Source of the DNA: Candidatus Omnitrophota bacterium
GTDB taxonomy: Bacteria > Hinthialibacterota > Hinthialibacteria > OLB16
Reading direction: 5' to 3'
DNA length: 64,000 nucleotides
NCBI GenBank assembly: GCA_020632575.1
Contig: JACKFH010000012.1
Span: forward strand, 1 to 64,000
This document shows, piece after piece, positions 60,861-64,000 of this stretch. A model generated the notes under the pieces. The model worked only from the letters and a program-made list of their open reading frames with translations. It did no database searches and had not been told where the DNA came from. Position numbers and translations under genes: made by a program. Every line of letters starts with the position of its first letter. Positions within the stretch are counted from its first letter, which is position 1.

Positions 60861-62009
60861 ATGAACGAACCAAAAAAAATCCCTTTCAACCGCGCTTGCT
60901 TTCAGGGCAAGGAACTTGTTTATATCGCCAACGCCATCGAGAACGCCCACATCTCCGGCGATGGCAAGTTCACCCGAATGTGCAACCAACTCTTGGAAAG
61001 CGAGCTCGACGTTCCGAAAGCTCTACTGACCACCAGCTGCACGCACGCTCTCGAAATGTCCGCCCTTCTCCTCGACCTCCAGCCGGGGGACGAGGTCATT
61101 CTGCCGAGTTTCACCTTCGTCTCGACCGTCAATGCCTTCGTCCTTCGTGGCGCCAAACCGATCTTCATCGATATCCGACCCGACACGCTGAACCTCGACG
61201 AAACCCAACTGGAATCCCTGATCACCGATCGGACGAAAGCGATCGTTCCAGTTCACTACGCCGGAGTCGGCTGCGAGATGGACGCCATCATGGAGATCGC
61301 GAATCGCCGGGGCATCGCGGTCGTCGAGGACAACGCCCATGGTCTCTTCGCAAAATACAAGGGGAATTATCTGGGAACCTTCGGCGGGCTCGCGACTCAG
61401 AGTTTCCACGAAACGAAGAATTTCACTTGCGGCGAGGGCGGCGCGCTTCTCATTAATGACCCGGCTTACATCGAGGCCGCCGAGATCATCCGCGAGAAGG
61501 GAACCAACCGCAGCCAGTTCTTCCGTGGCCAGGTCGACAAATACACTTGGGTCAAACAAGGTTCCAGCTACCTCCCCTCGGAACTTCTCGCCGCTTTCCT
61601 TTATGCCCAACTCGAATTCCGTGACCGCATCCAGGAAACCCGCCAGAGGATTTGGGAAACCTATTATGAAAGCCTTTCTCCCTGGGCGGAGAAACAAGGA
61701 GTCCAACTCCCCACAGTGCCCGAATACTGTGAACAGGCCTACCACATGTTTTACCTGATCCTCCCCTCGCTCGAAGCCCGACAGAGACTGATCAAGTATC
61801 TCGACGATCTCAGCATCAACGCTGTCTTTCACTATGTTCCGCTGCACCTCTCGGGAATGGGTCGCTTACTTGGTGGAGAACCCGGTCAGTGCCCGGTCAC
61901 CGAGGACTTGAGCGAACGGCTCTTGAGGCTGCCGTTCTATTATGAGTTGACTCAGGCGGATCAGGAGTTCGTGGTGGAGGCGTTGGAGAGGTTCGATGGG
62001 TGGGGGTGA
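60861..62009 (+). CDS. dTDP-4-amino-4,6-dideoxygalactose transaminase (RffA/WecE type)
   Basis: A 382-aa PLP aminotransferase of the DegT/DnrJ/EryC1 family, amino-transferring to a dTDP-4-keto-6-deoxyhexose. It begins I-P-F-N-R-A-C-F-Q-G-K-E-L-V-Y-I and has S-G-D-G-K-F-T, both typical of WecE/RffA. The PLP site reads V-V-E-D-N-A-H-G near residue 155 and S-F-H-E-T-K-N-F-T-C-G-E-G-G with the Schiff-base lysine near residue 183. H-Y-V-P-L-H lies near the C-terminus. No acetyltransferase or other deoxysugar gene is adjacent. The WecE-like assignment over other sugar aminotransferases is by overall resemblance. Confidence 0.9.
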   Translation: MNEPKKIPFNRACFQGKELVYIANAIENAHISGDGKFTRMCNQLLESELDVPKALLTTSCTHALEMSALLLDLQPGDEVILPSFTFVSTVNAFVLRGAKPIFIDIRPDTLNLDETQLESLITDRTKAIVPVHYAGVGCEMDAIMEIANRRGIAVVEDNAHGLFAKYKGNYLGTFGGLATQSFHETKNFTCGEGGALLINDPAYIEAAEIIREKGTNRSQFFRGQVDKYTWVKQGSSYLPSELLAAFLYAQLEFRDRIQETRQRIWETYYESLSPWAEKQGVQLPTVPEYCEQAYHMFYLILPSLEARQRLIKYLDDLSINAVFHYVPLHLSGMGRLLGGEPGQCPVTEDLSERLLRLPFYYELTQADQEFVVEALERFDGWG

Positions 62010-62037
62010 GGGAAACTACAAACGGAACAGAGACGCG

Positions 62038-62232
62038 TCAGCCTTTCTGGGATGAAGTGAGAGTGTCTTTATTGATATCGCCCTCCGTGATTTGGGGCAA
62101 ATCCTTTGCCCATTCGGGTCTGTTTTCGTCGAGAAAGCGTAGAATTTCTTCGTGCGTCATTCCTGATAATTTATTCGAAAGTTCTCGTTTGGCCCGAAGA
62201 ACCTCGTTCATCGTATCGCTATTCCAAGTCAC
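62038..62232 (-). CDS. Probable antitoxin, second gene of a PIN toxin unit
   Basis: A 64-aa protein if started at GTG 62232, whose GTGA overlaps the stop of the PIN gene; ATG 62211 would give 57 aa. It reads M-N-E-V-L-R-A-K-R-E-L-S-N-K-L-S-G-M-T, then H-E-E-I-L-R-F-L-D-E-N-R-P. This pattern of a short helix, K-x-x-L-S, and T-x-E-E-I is typical of small antitoxin-like partners of PIN toxins. No clear DNA-binding fold is visible. It is the downstream gene, the reverse of the common antitoxin-first order, so coupling would make antitoxin depend on toxin translation. Confidence 0.6.
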   Translation of the reverse strand: MTWNSDTMNEVLRAKRELSNKLSGMTHEEILRFLDENRPEWAKDLPQITEGDINKDTLTSSQKG

Positions 62233-62699
62233 GACCTTAAAACCTCCAGCGGGCTGCCGATCTTTAGTCTATTCGGATACCCAAGTTTACCATTAACTTC
62301 GGAGAATCGCGAGGATTTGTTTTCATTGGCAAGATGACGAAAGTTCCAGGACAAGAGGAATTCCACATCCAGTATCGTGGCCGCAGCCACATGAAAGCAA
62401 TCGACCGAATGATTCTCGGATAAGACACCATGGGTTATATAGGCCCGTCCAAGTTCAAACGCTTCATCCGTCATTTCAAAGACGTATGGATTGATTGAGG
62501 CGATTAGATCGTGCATGCGGGAGGCCTTAAGCAAAGGGGCAAGGTCGATTTCTTGAACAACTAGGTTCGATATGACCGCTCTCGATTCGAATTGATGGAT
62601 TAAATCGAACAATTCAAGTGTCAGGTCCCGAAAATCGGGAGAATCGTCGGCCAACGCGAAATTCCAAATGGAGGTATCGAGGAAAAGGCTCTGTATCAT
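62229..62699 (-). CDS. PIN-domain ribonuclease toxin (VapC-like)
   Basis: A 156-aa PIN-domain protein. The acidic nuclease residues are visible: D8 in L-F-L-D-T-S-I-W-N, E50 in V-V-Q-E-I, D99-region in S-V-D-C-F-H-V-A-A-A, and a W-N-F-R-H-L in place of the usual T-x-D. V-D-C-F-H-V-A-A-A and L-L-S-W-N-F-R-H-L are typical of PIN proteins that have asparagine rather than aspartate at the last position. It overlaps the probable antitoxin gene by 4 bases. Likely a toxin that cleaves RNA; the target is unknown. Confidence 0.82.
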   Translation of the reverse strand: MIQSLFLDTSIWNFALADDSPDFRDLTLELFDLIHQFESRAVISNLVVQEIDLAPLLKASRMHDLIASINPYVFEMTDEAFELGRAYITHGVLSENHSVDCFHVAAATILDVEFLLSWNFRHLANENKSSRFSEVNGKLGYPNRLKIGSPLEVLRS

Positions 62700-62711
62700 C
62701 TAAACAATTCT

Positions 62712-62936
62712 TCACGGCACCTGAAAGTACGGCTTCCCATCCTTGTCATACAACACGATCGATCCCGCTCCATCCGGGGTGATCGTCAGCTCCACCTTCG
62801 CATTCCCATCCGAGTCCAAAAGGCGAAAAGCCGGGTTGCCCTCCTCATCGGTGTGGAACACCCCGCGTAGAGAACCCTCGTTGTCCTTGAGAAGGAACAC
62901 ATCCCCCGTGGTGGGAAACTTGTATGGTTTGGACAT
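62712..62936 (-). CDS. Small beta-rich protein of unknown function
   Basis: A 74-aa protein. It consists of short repeats of the form F-L-L-K-D-N-E-G-S, F-R-L-L-D-S-D-G-N-A, I-V-L-Y-D-K-D-G-K-P, each ending in a D-x-x-G turn, suggesting a small beta-sheet stack. ATG 62936 has GAGGGG 8 bases upstream. It lies 12 bp before the PIN toxin gene on the same strand and might be cotranscribed with it. It does not look like an antitoxin. Similar D-x-D-G-x-P repeats occur in small unannotated proteins of many bacteria; no function is known to me. Confidence 0.6.
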   Translation of the reverse strand: MSKPYKFPTTGDVFLLKDNEGSLRGVFHTDEEGNPAFRLLDSDGNAKVELTITPDGAGSIVLYDKDGKPYFQVP

Positions 62937-62981
62937 GGCCAAAACCCCTCGAGCCGTGTAATTGCAATCTCAACGAAACCG

Positions 62982-64000
62982 TCAACCCAAATGTTTCCGC
63001 AAACGCTCCACCGCTTCCTCGACATCCGCGCGGTGGCCGAAAGAACTGAAGCGGACAAATCCCTCTCCGCCGGGTCCGAAGCCCGCGCCCGGCGTCGTTA
63101 CCACAAAAGCCTGGGTCAGGATCTCCTCAAAGGCTTCCCATGACCCTTTCCCCTTCATCCTCGCCCAGCAATAAGGGGAATTCTCACCACCATAAACCTC
63201 GAGGCCAATTTCGGTCAGGGCCTTTTTGATGATCCCGGCGTTCGTCTTGTAGTATTGGATCATCTCCTGAACCTCCCGGTAACCCTCCTCGGAAAGACAG
63301 GCTAACCCGCCCTTTTGGACAATGTTCGAGGCCCCATTAAAGAGTGTTGTCACAATTCGGTTCCAATCCTTGCTCACCGGGGTCCCGTCCTCGAATTGAA
63401 GTTCCTGAGGGACGACGGTCCACCCGAGGCGGACTCCTGTAAAGCCCGCCATCTTCGAAAAGGAGTTGATCTCCAATGCCACCTCGCGGGCGCCCTCGAT
63501 TTCGAAGATGCTGCGAGGCAGGTCCGGGTCCTCGATGTAGGCGCTATACGCCGCGTCGAAAATGAGGATCGACTGATTCTTCTTCGCGAACTCGACCAGT
63601 TCCTTCAACTGCTCTTTAGTCGAAACCGCCCCCGTTGGGTTGTTCGGCGAACAAAAATAGATGAGATCCGTTCGTTTTAGGTTAGCGAGGTCCGGGAAGA
63701 AATCGTTCGAGGCGTCGCAACGCATGTATTCAATCCCATCGAACTGCCCCGCCTCCTCGTTGTAGCCGCCTGTCTGACCGAGGATCACGCTCCCATCGAC
63801 ATAAACAGGATAAGAGGGATCCTGGACCGCGACAGTCGCCTCCTTCCCGAACAAGACTTGGAGACGACCGGTGTCGCATTTGGCGCCATCGGAGACATAA
63901 ACCTCCTCAGGTTTCACAATTCCACCATAGAGCACTTCGGCGATCTTCTCGCGGAGGTCCGCCATCCCCTGTTCGGCGCCATAGCCGGAGTAACCTTCCA
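62982..64000 (-). CDS. dapL: LL-diaminopimelate aminotransferase, C-terminal part (runs off right edge)
   Basis: The frame continues past 63965 to the window edge (E-G-Y-S-G-Y-G-A-E-Q-G-M before A-D-L-R-E-K), so about 339 residues are visible of roughly 400. Class I PLP aminotransferase features: V-S-D-G-A-K-C-D-T-G-R-L, Y-F-C-S-P-N-N-P-T-G-A-V, L-I-F-D-A-A-Y-S-A-Y and the PLP-lysine site I-N-S-F-S-K-M-A-G-F-T-G-V-R-L-G-W. The S-D-G-A-K-C-D and N-S-F-S-K-M-A-G-F-T-G strings are characteristic of DapL, which converts tetrahydrodipicolinate to LL-DAP in one step. This route occurs in plants, chlamydiae and many PVC bacteria. Confidence 0.95.
   Translation of the reverse strand, partial: EGYSGYGAEQGMADLREKIAEVLYGGIVKPEEVYVSDGAKCDTGRLQVLFGKEATVAVQDPSYPVYVDGSVILGQTGGYNEEAGQFDGIEYMRCDASNDFFPDLANLKRTDLIYFCSPNNPTGAVSTKEQLKELVEFAKKNQSILIFDAAYSAYIEDPDLPRSIFEIEGAREVALEINSFSKMAGFTGVRLGWTVVPQELQFEDGTPVSKDWNRIVTTLFNGASNIVQKGGLACLSEEGYREVQEMIQYYKTNAGIIKKALTEIGLEVYGGENSPYCWARMKGKGSWEAFEEILTQAFVVTTPGAGFGPGGEGFVRFSSFGHRADVEEAVERLRKHLG

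Overview
This window is about 64 kb of moderately GC-rich chromosomal DNA from a Gram-negative bacterium. BamA, Skp and LpxD show an LPS-bearing outer membrane. The secreted and lipid-anchored repertoire (DUF1501, DUF1080, BNR, PmoA-like DUF6807, NHL and kelch proteins, a dockerin-like tail), together with the DapL lysine route, is the combination usually met in Planctomycetota and neighbouring PVC/FCB candidate phyla. The phylum is my inference; there is no rRNA or ribosomal protein gene here to settle it. Nothing looks like a phage, an insertion sequence or a CRISPR array. Most of the window reads as ordinary chromosome with short operons and several repeat-bearing gaps.

Layout. 0-8 kb: two GT-C membrane glycosyltransferases chained by ATGA overlaps, a DUF2652 cyclase-like protein, a DUF1501-BNR operon and a YegS-type lipid kinase. 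8.0-8.45 kb: a gene-free gap with two perfect DnaA boxes. 8.4-13.5 kb: a cysteine-rich mini-protein, a 904-aa TPR protein and a PilB/GspE ATPase (its PilC/GspF partner lies at 55.9 kb). 13.5-27.3 kb: a membrane-integrity district with HflK-HflC, flotillin plus an NfeD-like protein, PspA with a recognisable sigma-54 promoter, PspF, MoxR, an ErpA-type Fe-S carrier, and a further SPFH protein beside an unlisted 59-aa ribbon-helix-helix protein. Three 70-bp palindromic repeats sit among these genes. 27.5-30.3 kb: an MBOAT/AlgX-like polysaccharide O-acetylation pair and tRNA-Ser(GCU). 30.6-34 kb: a small membrane protein, an NHL protein, RmuC and a RbsD/FucU protein. 34.3-41 kb: ClpC, then the envelope genes bamA-skp-lpxD. 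41-44.3 kb: fliW-csrA, birA, a sterol-desaturase-like hydroxylase and an ABM monooxygenase.

44.5-54.6 kb is the most unusual part. It holds a beta-helix protein with a probably leaderless promoter, a PIN-toxin remnant, a frameshifted membrane-protein gene, a dense array of nine different short hairpins with compensating arm changes, and then a run of an FAD amine-oxidase-like protein, three cobalamin-type radical SAM proteins (the first with two single-base frameshifts) and a TPR lipoprotein. 54.6-64 kb: Hpt with an unknown partner, PilC/GspF, secreted proteins, an MBL hydrolase, a sugar aminotransferase behind an attenuator-like terminator, a toxin-first PIN toxin/antitoxin unit, and DapL running off the right edge.

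Three frameshifts lie in homopolymer runs and pspF lacks a normal start codon. Some of these may be consensus errors rather than biology. They are reported as seen.
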